From Phenylobacterium kunshanense (GTDB lineage Bacteria > Pseudomonadota > Alphaproteobacteria > Caulobacterales > Caulobacteraceae): DNA of 64,000 bases. This document shows positions 29,814-39,724 of the stretch, piece by piece. The notes under the pieces are model-generated. The model saw only the letters and a program-made list of their open reading frames with translations, was not told the DNA's origin and searched no databases. Positions within the stretch are counted from its first letter, which is position 1. Each line of letters begins with the position of its first letter. Both the position numbers and the translations under genes were made by a program. The stretch spans positions 186,001 through 250,000 of the forward strand of contig NZ_QFYS01000002.1 of the NCBI RefSeq assembly GCF_003254525.1, written 5' to 3'.

Positions 29814-30400
29814 GACGCCAACACGCCGTGGCGACGGAAGAGGTCGAGCAGGCCCATAAGCGGCAGGCCGAGGATGGCGAAGTAATCCCCTTCTATCTTC
29901 GAGAAGAGCTGGGCCCCGGGCCCTTCCAGGCGATAGCAGCCGACCGACCCCAGCGACGCCGCGCCCTCGACCTTCAGATAGTCCTCCAGGAAATCGTCCG
30001 AGAAGTCGCGCATCGTCAGGCGGGCGGTGACCACCTCGCGCCAGATCGGCCCGCCGTCCTTGGCCACCACCACCGCCGAATGCAGCTTGTGGGTCTTGCC
30101 CCGAAGGATCCTGAGTCGTTCGCGCGCGGCGTCGAGGTCCGGCGCCTTGTCATAGAGCTGGCCATCCAGATCCAGCGTCTGGTCGGCGCCGATGACGAAG
30201 TCCGCTCGGCCGCGCGACACCTTCAGCGCCTTCAACTCGGCCAGGGCGTCCGCCACGTCGCGCGGCGTCGCACCCTCCGCCAGCAGTCCGGTCTTCACGG
30301 CGTCTTCGTCGACGCCGGCCACCAGCACTTCGTAGGGCACGGCCGCGCCGTCCAGCACCGCGCGGCGGGCGGCGCTCTTGGAAGCCAGAATGATGCTCAT
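29810..30400 (-). CDS. maf: Maf-family nucleoside triphosphate pyrophosphatase
   Basis: A 196-residue Maf protein, a house-cleaning pyrophosphatase for non-canonical or modified nucleotides. It starts with [13 protein letters not shown], the version of the SxSPRR motif found in many alphaproteobacteria, and has the [17 protein letters not shown] and [12 protein letters not shown] segments. Its precise nucleotide specificity cannot be told. Both ends overlap neighbours by 4 bp (ppsR upstream, aroE downstream). Confidence 0.9.
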   Translation of the reverse strand: MSIILASKSAARRAVLDGAAVPYEVLVAGVDEDAVKTGLLAEGATPRDVADALAELKALKVSRGRADFVIGADQTLDLDGQLYDKAPDLDAARERLRILRGKTHKLHSAVVVAKDGGPIWREVVTARLTMRDFSDDFLEDYLKVEGAASLGSVGCYRLEGPGAQLFSKIEGDYFAILGLPLMGLLDLFRRHGVLAS

Positions 30401-31251
30401 CCCAGCACCTCCACCTGGCCGTGGCCCTTGTGGAGAAGATTCAGGACAGCGGCCGCCGTTTCCTCCACCGACCGGCGGGTCACGTCGATGGTCGGCCAGC
30501 CGTGGCGCTCATAAAGGCGGCGCGCGGCGATGATCTCCTCGCGGACCGCCTCCTGGTCGGTGTAGCTGGTGTCCCGGTTCTCCTTCAGGCTCAGCAGCCG
30601 GTTCCGCCGGATCTGGATCAGCCTGTCGGGCGAGATCAACAGGCCGACGACGAGGGTGTTCCTGAGCTGGAACAGTTTCTCCGGCAGGGGCCGGCCGGGC
30701 ACCAGCGGGACATTGGCCGCGCGCACGCCCCGGTGGGCGAGATAGATGCAGGTCGGGGTCTTGCTGGTGCGGGATACGCCCAGCAGGACGACGTCGGCCT
30801 GGTCCAGGTCCTGCCCGCCCTGGCCGTCGTCGTGGCCGATGGCGTAGTTCAGGGCGTCCATCCGGTTGAAATAGTCGTTGTCCAGCCGCAGGTGCGCGCC
30901 CACGCGGCTGGTCATGGCGGCGCCCAGGTAGCGCTGCATGGCGCTGACCAAGGGATCCAACGCCGGCAGGCAGGGCATGTCCATGCGCCGGCACCCCTCC
31001 TCGAGCGCCGCGCGCAGCTTCTCGTCGACGATGGTGTGCAGGACGATGCCGGGGGCTTCCTCGATGTCGCCCAGGGCCCGGTCGAGCTGCCGCTGCGAGC
31101 GGACCAGGGCGTAGATGTGCTCGATGGGCAGGACGTTCTCGAACCTGGCGCACACCGCGCGCGCCATGGCGTTCAGCGTCTCGCCCGTCGAGTCCGACAC
31201 CAGGTGGATGTGGAAGTAGGTCGCGAGCCGGGGCGGCTGGGAGTGAGGCAA
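30397..31251 (-). CDS. Pyruvate, phosphate/water dikinase regulatory protein (DUF299)
   Basis: A 284-residue bifunctional kinase/pyrophosphorylase-type regulator that switches PPDK or PEP synthase on and off by reversible Thr phosphorylation. It has LVSDSTGETLNAMARAV at the N-terminus, the P-loop-like GVSRTSKTPTCIYLAHRG and YTDQEAVREEIIAARRLY. The start is TTG at 31251, backed by GGAG 6 nt upstream. It is the first gene on the left side of the origin and is divergent from hemE, as in Caulobacter. Confidence 0.9.
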   Translation of the reverse strand: MPHSQPPRLATYFHIHLVSDSTGETLNAMARAVCARFENVLPIEHIYALVRSQRQLDRALGDIEEAPGIVLHTIVDEKLRAALEEGCRRMDMPCLPALDPLVSAMQRYLGAAMTSRVGAHLRLDNDYFNRMDALNYAIGHDDGQGGQDLDQADVVLLGVSRTSKTPTCIYLAHRGVRAANVPLVPGRPLPEKLFQLRNTLVVGLLISPDRLIQIRRNRLLSLKENRDTSYTDQEAVREEIIAARRLYERHGWPTIDVTRRSVEETAAAVLNLLHKGHGQVEVLG

Positions 31252-31384
31252 GGGGACTCCGCAAAAAGACCTGGGGACAGTTCGGTGACTCTTCTCTTAG
31301 CGAAGCTGAACGCGGATGGGGATAGACGCCGCCGCGGAAGGCGCCGAGACCGCGGGCGTGGGAACGCGGGGACGAAACCCAGCG

Positions 31385-31399
31385 TTAACGCCTCATTAA
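31385..31399. promoter_or_regulatory. CtrA-type binding site 1 in the origin
   Basis: A perfect TTAA-N7-TTAA (TTAA at 31385-31388 and 31396-31399), preceded by G and followed by CCCC. This is the consensus for CtrA, which in Caulobacter represses replication initiation by binding the origin. Binding here is inferred. Confidence 0.65.
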
Positions 31400-31492
31400 C
31401 CCCCAGGCTCAGGCCATGGGGCGTCATCGTGCGCACAGGGCTGGGATGGCCAGGTATGGCCGGCGAGACGTCCGCCGTTTTCCTTCCGTTTA

Positions 31493-31507
31493 CTAAGAAT
31501 TCCTTAA
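31493..31507. promoter_or_regulatory. CtrA-type binding site 2 in the origin
   Basis: CTAA (31493-31496), seven bases, then TTAA (31504-31507): one mismatch from TTAA-N7-TTAA. It is 108 bp from site 1 within the same gap. Confidence 0.5.
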
Positions 31508-31747
31508 CGCGATCCGGGGGCTTGGCGATCGCCCCCGCAACTCACAGGCCGGGAAAACGCGCCGGAGGTCCTTGGGATAGCCTGGGGAGAACCGGCGGAC
31601 AGTCAAAGGATCGTCAAGGTTTTCCACGCCGCCGACAGGCCCTGCTTCTCCTTCCATCGCCTTCTTCAAGACTCTTAAGAATGAAAGGAAGAAGGACTGG
31701 GCGAAGCGAGCCTTGAGCCCTGCGTCGGGGCAGGCTTTAAGCGTTCC

Positions 31748-32794
31748 ATGAGCGAGACGCCCCGCCTGCTTCGCGTCCTGTCCGGCGAGACCCTGGACCG
31801 GCCCCCCGTTTGGTTCATGCGTCAGGCAGGCCGATCGCTGCCTGAGTACCGGGAGCTTCGGTCACGAGCGAAGGACTTCATCGCCTTCTGCTTCGATCCT
31901 GAGATGGCGGCCGAGGCCACGCTCCAGCCCATGCGCCGCTTCCCGATGGACGCGGCGATCGTCTTTGCGGACATCCTGCTGATCCCGCTCGCCCTCGGTC
32001 AGGACGTGTGGTTCGAGGCGGGCGAGGGCCCACGGCTGGGCGCTCTGCCGGCGATCGGCGACCTTCAGGACGCGATCGATGGCTCGACCGCCAAGCTGGC
32101 CAACATCGGCGAGACGCTTGAGCGGGTCCGGGCCGAACTGGAGCCGGAGCGGGCCCTGATCGGCTTTGCCGGCGCTCCGTGGACGGTCGCCACCTACATG
32201 CTGGAAGGCCGCGGGTCCCAGCGCGAAGCGGCCCGCAGGTACGCCTACGAGCATCCTGAGGAGTTGGACGGCCTGCTCGACGTGCTGGTCGAGGCGACGG
32301 CTAGGTATCTCGTGATGCAGGCTCGGTCCGGCGCCCAGGCGCTGAAGCTGTTCGAAAGCTGGGCCGACAACCTGGCCGAGGACGTGTTCGAGCGGATCGT
32401 GATCCGACCGCATGCGCGGATCGTGGAGAAGGTCCGGGCCGCGGGTGTCGACACACCCTTCATCGGCTTCCCCAGAAGCGCCGGGGCGCTGGTGGACAAT
32501 TATGCCGGCGCCGTGCCGGTCCAGGCGGTGGCGCTCGACACCCAGGCCAGCGCCGCTCTGGGCCGACGTATCCAGGCTGACGGGAAGGCGATCCAGGGCG
32601 CGCTCGACAACCTGTTGCTGCTGGCCGGCGGGCCGGCGCTGGACAGCCGCGTCGACCAGCTCCTGGAGCAATGGGGAAGCGGACCCTACATCTTCAACCT
32701 GGGCCACGGTGTCATGCCCGACACGCCGGTCCAGCATATCGCCCGCGTCGTCGAGCGGGTCACCGGCAAGAAGGCGAAGGCCGTCGCAGCGTGA
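31748..32794 (+). CDS. hemE: Uroporphyrinogen decarboxylase
   Basis: A 348-residue enzyme decarboxylating uroporphyrinogen III to coproporphyrinogen III. The N-terminal signature RPPVWFMRQAGRSLPEYR is complete, followed by AIVFADILLIPLALG and GFAGAPWTVATYM; the C-terminal FNLGHGVMPDTP is also typical. It is the first gene to the right of the origin. Its stop overlaps the hemH GTG (GTGA), so heme genes are coupled. No clear Shine-Dalgarno precedes the ATG. Confidence 0.95.
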   Translation: MSETPRLLRVLSGETLDRPPVWFMRQAGRSLPEYRELRSRAKDFIAFCFDPEMAAEATLQPMRRFPMDAAIVFADILLIPLALGQDVWFEAGEGPRLGALPAIGDLQDAIDGSTAKLANIGETLERVRAELEPERALIGFAGAPWTVATYMLEGRGSQREAARRYAYEHPEELDGLLDVLVEATARYLVMQARSGAQALKLFESWADNLAEDVFERIVIRPHARIVEKVRAAGVDTPFIGFPRSAGALVDNYAGAVPVQAVALDTQASAALGRRIQADGKAIQGALDNLLLLAGGPALDSRVDQLLEQWGSGPYIFNLGHGVMPDTPVQHIARVVERVTGKKAKAVAA

Positions 32795-33819
32795 AACTCG
32801 CAGTCGTCCTGTTCAACCTTGGCGGGCCTGACAGTCTGCAGGCGGTCCAGCCGTTCTTGCAGAACCTGTTCCGGGATCCGGCGATCATCGGGGCGCCTGC
32901 GTTCGTCCGGTACCCGCTGGCGGCCTTCATCTCCCGAAGCCGGGAAAAGCTGGCCCAGGCCAACTACGCCATGATGGGCGGCCGCTCGCCGCTGCTGGAG
33001 GAGACCCAGGCGCAGGCGAACGCCCTGGAGAGCGAACTCAAGGCCCGCGATCCCGACTTGGAGATCCGCGTCTTCATCGCCATGCGCTACTGGCATCCGC
33101 TGACCTCGGAGACGGCGCGGGCGGTGGCGAACTTCGCCCCGGACGAGGTGGTGCTGCTGCCGCTCTATCCCCAGTATTCGACGACAACGACCGGCTCTTC
33201 GCTCAAGGAGTGGAACCGGCTCTATCGGGGGCCGGGCCGAACTCGGGCCATCGGCTGCTATCCCACGGCGGCGGGGCTTGCCGACGCCCATGCCGCTCAG
33301 ATCCGCAAGGCCTGGGAGGCGGCCGGATCGCCGCCGGCATTGCGTCTGCTGTTCTCGGCCCATGGCCTGCCGCAGAAGGTGGTCGATGCGGGCGATCCCT
33401 ATCACGCCCAGGTCGAGGCGACGGCTGCGGCGGTGGCTCAACGGCTTCCGGAGTTCAGCGACTGGCGGGTCTCGTTCCAGAGCCGGGTCGGACCGCTGAA
33501 GTGGCTGGAGCCTTCCACCGAGACAGAAATCCGGCGAGCTGGCGAAGACGGCAAAGGGGTCATGATCTGCCCGATCGCCTTCGTCTCCGAGCACGTGGAA
33601 ACCCTGGTCGAGCTGGACCACGAGTACGCCGAGCTCGCGAAGGAGGCCGGGGTCAGCCCCTATCTGCGCGCCCGCACGCCCGGGACCATGCCGAGCTTTG
33701 TCGGGGCCTTGGCTGACGCGGTTCAGGATTCGCTGGAACGCGAACGCACCGCGCCGTTCGGGCCTTGGCTGTGTGGGGCGGAGCATGGCAAGTGCGCCTG
33801 CAGGGAGGCAGCTGCATGA
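32791..33819 (+). CDS. hemH: Ferrochelatase
   Basis: A 342-residue enzyme inserting Fe2+ into protoporphyrin IX. It starts LAVVLFNLGGPDS, has PLYPQYSTTTTGSS, the catalytic histidine in LLFSAHGLPQKVVDAGDPY (core SAHGLP) and FVSEHVETLVELD. The C-terminal tail WLCGAEHGKCACREA is cysteine-rich; the Caulobacter enzyme is known to carry a [2Fe-2S] cluster and these cysteines could be ligands. The GTG at 32791 overlaps the hemE stop and the gene overlaps hemJ by 4 bp. Confidence 0.95.
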   Translation: MKLAVVLFNLGGPDSLQAVQPFLQNLFRDPAIIGAPAFVRYPLAAFISRSREKLAQANYAMMGGRSPLLEETQAQANALESELKARDPDLEIRVFIAMRYWHPLTSETARAVANFAPDEVVLLPLYPQYSTTTTGSSLKEWNRLYRGPGRTRAIGCYPTAAGLADAHAAQIRKAWEAAGSPPALRLLFSAHGLPQKVVDAGDPYHAQVEATAAAVAQRLPEFSDWRVSFQSRVGPLKWLEPSTETEIRRAGEDGKGVMICPIAFVSEHVETLVELDHEYAELAKEAGVSPYLRARTPGTMPSFVGALADAVQDSLERERTAPFGPWLCGAEHGKCACREAAA

Positions 33820-34292
33820 CCTGGCCGGAGTTCCTGAGCTACGATCTGCTGCGCGGGCTGCACATCATCGCCGTGATCGCGTGGATGAGCGGGATGATGT
33901 ACCTGCCCCGGCTCTACGCCTACCATACCGAGACCGCCCCGCCGGGCAGCGAGTTCGACGCGCACTTCCAGGTATGGGAGCAGAAGCTGCTCCGGATCAT
34001 CATCAACCCGTCGATGACGATCACCTGGCTTCTTGGGGTCACCCTGATCCTCTGGCACGTCTATGCCGCGGGCCAGGGGTGGGCCTTCCTTGGCCAGCCG
34101 TGGATCCTCCTGAAGCTCGCCGTGGTGATCTTCCTGTCGGGCTGGCACGGCTTCCTCGCCGGGGCGCGCAAGAAGCTGGCGGCGGGTCAGCGCCCGAAGA
34201 GCGCCAAGTTCTGGCGCGCCACCAACGAGCTTCCATTCCTGGCCGCCGTGGTCGCCGTGTTGGCGGTGACGCTGCAGTTCTGGGCGCGCTGA
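33816..34292 (+). CDS. hemJ: Protoporphyrinogen oxidase HemJ
   Basis: A 158-residue inner-membrane protein with four or five helices. HIIAVIAWMSGMMYLPRLYAYH holds the conserved histidine and arginine, and PWILLKLAVVIFLSGWHGF the conserved lysine, of the HemJ (UPF0093) family. HemJ oxidises protoporphyrinogen IX, the step between HemE/HemN and HemH, so its place directly after hemH makes metabolic sense. The ATG at 33816 overlaps the hemH stop (ATGA) and follows GGGAGG. Confidence 0.9.
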   Translation: MTWPEFLSYDLLRGLHIIAVIAWMSGMMYLPRLYAYHTETAPPGSEFDAHFQVWEQKLLRIIINPSMTITWLLGVTLILWHVYAAGQGWAFLGQPWILLKLAVVIFLSGWHGFLAGARKKLAAGQRPKSAKFWRATNELPFLAAVVAVLAVTLQFWAR

Positions 34293-34522
34293 CCCGATCT
34301 GACGGGTCGCCGTGCTTGACCCTGCCCGGCGGATATGTTTCCGCTGCGGGTACGCGTCGGTCTCCGGCGCGCCCCGCCTTTTTCCGGCCGCGCGCTGAAT
34401 AGCGCCGCCAGCCGGCTCCCAGACGAACCACATCGGCCCCCGGACTCAGGTCGCGCGGCGCCCATATCGACTTACCGCCGCACTCGGACTCCGTCCGTGG
34501 GCGCGAAACCCAAGTGAATACA
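34293..34522 (+). promoter_or_regulatory. Intergenic region upstream of rho
   Basis: About 230 bp without a gene. A short hairpin GACCCG/CGGGTC (34291-34308) directly follows hemJ but has no T-tract. The rest should contain the rho promoter; I find no good -35/-10 pair. Autoregulation of rho by attenuation is known in other bacteria but nothing here demonstrates it. Confidence 0.3.
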
Positions 34523-35956
<1,434 letters not shown>

Positions 35957-35985
35957 CGGCGTTCGACGAAAGGCTGATATATTTC

Positions 35986-36018
35986 AGGGGCTTGCGGCGA
36001 CGCAGGCCCCTTTCGTTT
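35986..36018 (+). terminator. Intrinsic terminator of rho
   Basis: AGGGGCTTGCG (35986-35996) pairs with CGCAGGCCCCT (36001-36011) with one G-U pair, a 4-nt loop and a TTTCGTTT tail. Confidence 0.85.
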
Positions 36019-36216
36019 GGAAAATCGCCCCTGTCGCGAAATTAACAGGCGCGATCGATCACAGGCACGGCCCGCTGCGCGACAGCGGGGGTTGCGTTCA
36101 GACGGAAACGGGGGGATATGCGGCCCCCACGCCGAGCGTTGGCGGCCCGCGGCGAGAGCCGTGCTCGCGGCTCACTGGCTGTGAAGAGCTCGCCCGACCC
36201 CTGCGACAGTAAGACT
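36019..36216. other. Gene-free stretch between the rho terminator and the parS element
   Basis: I see no gene or tRNA here. A short hairpin GAGCC/GGCTC occurs around 36157-36175. An open frame starting at 36118 runs opposite the oxidoreductase gene and is judged spurious. Confidence 0.4.
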
Positions 36217-36289
36217 CATAGCCATACCGGTATTACGAGCTTCGCTGTTTCACGTGAAACACTGCAATCCCAACACCGGTATGGCTTTG
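36217..36289. repeat. Long inverted repeat centred on parS
   Basis: GCCATACCGGT at 36221-36231 is the exact reverse complement of ACCGGTATGGC at 36275-36285. The match extends outward to 36217/36289 with one mismatch. The arms are 14 and 13 bp from the two edges of the perfect parS. The left arm includes a 10-bp palindrome, ATACCGGTAT. The element begins 3 bp beyond the stop of the oxidoreductase gene on the minus strand. Confidence 0.75.
36246..36261. other. parS: parS centromere site 1 (perfect consensus)
   Basis: TGTTTCACGTGAAACA, a perfect 16-bp palindrome identical to the consensus ParB site. It lies 4.5 kb from the probable origin and 6.8 kb before parB. ParB should load here, spread as a CTP clamp and be moved by ParA during chromosome segregation. 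Confidence 0.95.
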
Positions 36290-36291
36290 CG

Positions 36292-37260
36292 TCAGGGAAT
36301 CAGCAGGCTTGCGCCGACCGTGTTTCGGCCCTCCAGCGCCTCGTGCGCCCGGCGCGCGTCGGCCAGGGCAAAGGTCTGACCGATCTCGATTTTCACCTTC
36401 CCAGACCCGATCATCCCGAAGAGCGCGCCGGCGCTGGCCGTCAGCTCCTCAGGCGTGACGATGTAGTCGAACAAGGTAGGGCGGGTGAGGTAGAGCGAGC
36501 CGCCTTGGGCCAGGCGGCCGGGCGCGAACGGAGGGACCGGGCCCGAGGCGTTGCCGAAGGTCACGAACAGGCCACGACGGGCCAGGCTCCCCAGCGTACC
36601 CTCGAACGTCTCCTTGCCGACGGAGTCATAGGCCACCGGCACGCCCTTGCCGCCCGTGATACGGCGGACCTCGGCGGCCACGTCCTGCTCACGGTAGAGG
36701 ATCACATGGTCGGCGCCCAACTCCCTGGCCTTGGCCGCCTTCGCCTCAGAACCGACGGTGGCGATGACCTCCGCGCCGATGGCCTTGGCCCACTGCACCA
36801 TGATCTGGCCGACCCCGCCGGCTGCGGCATGGACCAGGATGGTCTCGCCTGCTTTGACCGGATAGGTGCGGCAGAGCAGGGCTTCGACGGTCATGCCCTT
36901 GAGCAGGGACGCCGCCGCGGTGCGGCTATCGACGCCGTCGGGGATGCGGACGGTCCGGTCGGCCGCCACCACATTGGCCTCGGCATAGGCGCCGAAACCA
37001 CCGGAATAGGCCACGCGATCGCCAATCTTCAGCCTGGTCACGCCTTCGCCCAGCGCCTCCACCACCCCGGCCGCCTCGCCGCCGGGGGTGCAGGGCAGCT
37101 TCACCGGGTAGAGGCCCGTACGGTGGTAGGTGTCGATGAAGTTGATGCCGATCGCCTCGTGGCGCACGCGAACCTGGCCGGGCTTGGGCTCGGGCAGATC
37201 GACGTCGACCAGCTCCAGGACCTCCGGGCCGCCGGTCTTCTCGAAACGGACCGCGCGCAT
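36292..37260 (-). CDS. Quinone oxidoreductase (Qor-type, NADPH)
   Basis: A 322-residue zinc-free MDR enzyme. The N-terminal domain has AIGINFIDTYHRTGLYP and LPCTPGGEAAGVVEALG; the cofactor domain has VHAAAGGVGQIMVQWAKAIG, and VAYDSVGKETFEGTLGSLARRG is conserved in Qor, which reduces quinones by one electron with NADPH. It starts at ATG 37260, which shares one base with the stop of the dienelactone-hydrolase gene (TGATG), so the two are coupled. The physiological substrate is uncertain. Confidence 0.9.
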   Translation of the reverse strand: MRAVRFEKTGGPEVLELVDVDLPEPKPGQVRVRHEAIGINFIDTYHRTGLYPVKLPCTPGGEAAGVVEALGEGVTRLKIGDRVAYSGGFGAYAEANVVAADRTVRIPDGVDSRTAAASLLKGMTVEALLCRTYPVKAGETILVHAAAGGVGQIMVQWAKAIGAEVIATVGSEAKAAKARELGADHVILYREQDVAAEVRRITGGKGVPVAYDSVGKETFEGTLGSLARRGLFVTFGNASGPVPPFAPGRLAQGGSLYLTRPTLFDYIVTPEELTASAGALFGMIGSGKVKIEIGQTFALADARRAHEALEGRNTVGASLLIP

Positions 37261-37955
37261 CAGCCGATCGTCCGCTGGAAGAACTGCAGGGTGCGGCCGC
37301 CGGCGAGCTTCGCGTCGGCCTCGTGATAGTGCTCCCCGCCCGCGCGGGCGAAGGCGTGGTCGCGGCCCTCATAGACGTGGATCTCGACCTGCGGGTGGTC
37401 CTTCAGCGCCTGCAGGATGACCGCCTGTGCGGCCTTGGGCACGAACTGGTCCTCGGAGGCGATGTGCATGAGGAGTGGTCGGGTCAGCTTCTCGGCTTCG
37501 GCGACGCGGTTCTCGATGCCGACGCCGTAGTAGGACACCGCCGCATCGGCGTCGGTGCGGGTGGCGGTGAGGTAGGCCAGCAGGCCACCCAGGCAGAAGC
37601 CGACGGCGCCCACCTTGCCGTTGCAGCCCGCATCGCCGCGGATCGTCTTGATGGTCGCCTGGATGTCCTTCACCCCGGCGTCGACGTCGAAGGAGTTGAA
37701 CAGTTCGAAGGCTTTCTTCCACTCGGCCTCGGACTGGTCGGTGATGTCGATGCCGGGCTCGATCCGCCAGAACAGGTCGGGACAAATCGCCAGATAGCCC
37801 TGGGCCGCCAGACCGTCGGTGATGTCGCGCATCACCTGGTTCACGCCGAAGATCTCCTGGATCACCACCACGGCCGGGGCCTTGGCCGCCGCGGGCCGGG
37901 CCACGTAGGCGGAAAACTCGCCGTCCGGCGTCGAAATGCTGATGCGCTCGCCCAT
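37260..37955 (-). CDS. Dienelactone hydrolase family protein
   Basis: A 231-residue alpha/beta hydrolase. The nucleophile is C121 (GFCLGG), with E34 in VIQEIFGVN, Asp in SEDQFVP and His in GRDHAFAR completing the DLH-type triad and glutamate switch. Members hydrolyse dienelactone in chlorocatechol degradation, but many genomic copies act on other esters or lactones. No catechol genes are nearby, so a general hydrolase is more likely. It forms an operon with the downstream quinone oxidoreductase. Confidence 0.9.
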   Translation of the reverse strand: MGERISISTPDGEFSAYVARPAAAKAPAVVVIQEIFGVNQVMRDITDGLAAQGYLAICPDLFWRIEPGIDITDQSEAEWKKAFELFNSFDVDAGVKDIQATIKTIRGDAGCNGKVGAVGFCLGGLLAYLTATRTDADAAVSYYGVGIENRVAEAEKLTRPLLMHIASEDQFVPKAAQAVILQALKDHPQVEIHVYEGRDHAFARAGGEHYHEADAKLAGGRTLQFFQRTIG

Positions 37956-38051
37956 CTTGGTCCTCGTTCGTTGGATGCTTCGGTCGGGGTACTAGCGCGA
38001 AACCCCGGCGCAAGCCCATATGGGCGGCGAGTTTAGAGAGGGCCAGACGTC

Positions 38052-38285
38052 ATGAAGATGACCATCGAGGTGGATTGCTCGCCGGAGGAAGCCCGGCGGT
38101 TTCTGGGCCTGCCGGACGTCAGCGCCCTGAACGACCATCTGGTCAGCGAGATGAGCAAGCGGATCGACGCCAACATCAACATGCTGAACCCCGAGGAGTT
38201 CATGAAGAACTGGATGAGCGTCGGCGCCGGCGCCCAGGAACAGTTCCGCAAGTTCATGGAAGCGGCCACCACCACCCGCAAATGA
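38052..38285 (+). CDS. DUF6489 family small protein
   Basis: A 77-residue acidic protein: [23 protein letters not shown] followed by helices with [22 protein letters not shown] and [13 protein letters not shown] recognise it as the DUF6489 family of alphaproteobacteria, of unknown function. Its ATGA overlap with mnmE (38282-38285) suggests coupled expression. The C-terminal helices resemble those of phasin-like proteins only superficially. Confidence 0.75.
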   Translation: MKMTIEVDCSPEEARRFLGLPDVSALNDHLVSEMSKRIDANINMLNPEEFMKNWMSVGAGAQEQFRKFMEAATTTRK

Positions 38286-39619
38286 CCGACACCATCTACG
38301 CGCCGGCGACGGCCGCGGGCCGGGCGGCCGTCGCGGTGGTGCGAATCTCGGGCCCACGGACACGCCAGGCGGTCCGCACGCTTGCCGGCGCCGTGCCGAG
38401 GCCGCGCCGTGCCAGCCTGAAATCCCTGCGCGGGCCGGACGGCGAGGAGATCGACCGCGCGCTGGTGCTCTTCTTTGCGGGTCCAGAGAGCTATACTGGG
38501 GAGGACGTCGCCGAGTTTCACGTGCACGGTGGACCATCGGTGGTCGGGGCGCTGCTGGAGAGCCTGGCGGCCCTGGGCCTGCGGCTCGCCCAGCCGGGAG
38601 AGTTCACGCGACGGGCCTTCGAGCACGGCAAGCTGGACCTGGCCCAGGCGGAGGGTGTGGCGGACCTCATCGACGCGGAAACCGAGGCTCAACGGCGACA
38701 GGCGCTGGAGCAGCTCGGTGGGCGATTGTCGGCGGTGCAGGCGCGATGGAGCGATGCCCTGCTGGAGTCCCTGGCGATGCTGGAGGCCGCTGTCGACTTT
38801 CCCGACGAGGAGGTGCCGCAGGACGTCGCCAGCCGTGCGCGACCCGTGCTCGAGCGCCTGGTCGCGGAGCTGGACGCCGCGGCGGCCGATGCGGAGCGGG
38901 GCGAGCGGGTTCGGGAGGGGTTCCGCATCGCCCTGATCGGCGCGCCCAACGCAGGGAAGAGCACCTTGCTCAACGCCCTCGCCGAGCGCGAGGCGGCCAT
39001 CGTCACCGCGACGCCGGGCACCACCCGGGACATCATCGAGGTTCCCCTTGTCCTGGCCGGCTACAAGGCGCTGCTGGCGGACACCGCCGGCCTGCGCGAG
39101 ACCGGCGACGAGATCGAGGCCGAGGGGGTGCGCCGCGCCCGCGCCTGGGCGGCTGGCGCCGACTTGCGCCTCTGGCTCGTGGACGGGTCATCCGACGACG
39201 CTCCGGGCGTTCCCATGGAGCTGCGGCGGGGAGATCTCTGCCTGATCACCAAGCGGGACCGACCGGTGGGCGCGACGGGGGCCTGGGCGGCGCAGCAGGC
39301 CCGGCGCCTGGAGCTGACGACGGCCGAGATCACCGCGAAGGGCCCGGGCGACCTGTCTTGGTTGAAGACGACGCTCGCTGAGCGGGTCGTGGAGGCGCTG
39401 GCCGGAGCCGAGCCGCCCGCCGCGACGCGGCTTCGGCACCAGGAACTGCTGGCGGAGGCCAGCGACCGCATCCGCTCGGCCCTCCGGCACGACGAACACC
39501 TGGAGCTGGCCGCGGAGGATGTACGCTTGGCGGCTCGCGCCCTCGACCGCATCACCGGCCGGATCGACCCGGAGCAGGTGCTGGGCCGCATCTTCTCCAC
39601 CTTCTGCATCGGGAAGTGA
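38282..39619 (+). CDS. mnmE: tRNA modification GTPase MnmE
   Basis: A 445-residue GTPase that with MnmG installs carboxymethylaminomethyl groups at wobble U34. The N-terminal tetrahydrofolate-binding domain starts [21 protein letters not shown] (core [10 protein letters not shown]) and has [15 protein letters not shown]. The G domain has [24 protein letters not shown] and DTAGLRE. The C-terminus ends in CIGK with the conserved catalytic-region cysteine. The ATG overlaps the DUF6489 stop. A weak parS-like half-site occurs inside (38515-38527), over the codons for FHVH. Confidence 0.95.
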   Translation: MTDTIYAPATAAGRAAVAVVRISGPRTRQAVRTLAGAVPRPRRASLKSLRGPDGEEIDRALVLFFAGPESYTGEDVAEFHVHGGPSVVGALLESLAALGLRLAQPGEFTRRAFEHGKLDLAQAEGVADLIDAETEAQRRQALEQLGGRLSAVQARWSDALLESLAMLEAAVDFPDEEVPQDVASRARPVLERLVAELDAAAADAERGERVREGFRIALIGAPNAGKSTLLNALAEREAAIVTATPGTTRDIIEVPLVLAGYKALLADTAGLRETGDEIEAEGVRRARAWAAGADLRLWLVDGSSDDAPGVPMELRRGDLCLITKRDRPVGATGAWAAQQARRLELTTAEITAKGPGDLSWLKTTLAERVVEALAGAEPPAATRLRHQELLAEASDRIRSALRHDEHLELAAEDVRLAARALDRITGRIDPEQVLGRIFSTFCIGK

Positions 39620-39678
39620 GCGAGGAGCGACGCCGCTCGCTGATGCGGCGACCTGTCCGGCTGCAGCCGCTGTGACCC

Positions 39679-39694
39679 TGTTTCACGTGAAACC
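39679..39694. other. parS: parS centromere site 2 (15/16 match)
   Basis: TGTTTCACGTGAAACC, one mismatch at the last base. It lies in the 105-bp gap between mnmE and mnmG, 30 bp upstream of the mnmG start, so ParB loading could affect mnmG transcription. Confidence 0.9.
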
Positions 39695-39724
39695 GGCGGC
39701 GCTTTCGACTATATGCGCCCGGTC

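Larger units (their letters stand above)
31252..31747. other. Probable chromosomal replication origin (Cori-like) between ppsR and hemE
   Basis: The 496-bp gap holds no gene. Two CtrA-type sites are visible: TTAA-N7-TTAA at 31385-31399 and CTAA-N7-TTAA at 31493-31507. DnaA-like boxes are TTTTCCACG at 31620-31628 and, on the minus strand, CTATCCCCA at 31317-31325. Three GANTC (CcrM-type) sites are at 31255, 31287 and 31670, the last just before hemE. Gene polarity diverges here, and parS/parAB follow within 12 kb. In Caulobacter crescentus the origin lies next to hemE; the assignment here rests on that synteny plus the motifs. Confidence 0.8.

Noticed and set aside
36118-37326. A 402-codon plus-strand frame across the parS element and the quinone oxidoreductase gene
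   Set aside because: It is antisense to a clear Qor-type gene and shows no domain.
38515-38527. parS-like GTTTCACGTGCAC inside mnmE
   Set aside because: Only one half-site matches well (several mismatches in the other half), and it encodes the conserved FHVHGG of MnmE. Mentioned only as part of the parS cluster.
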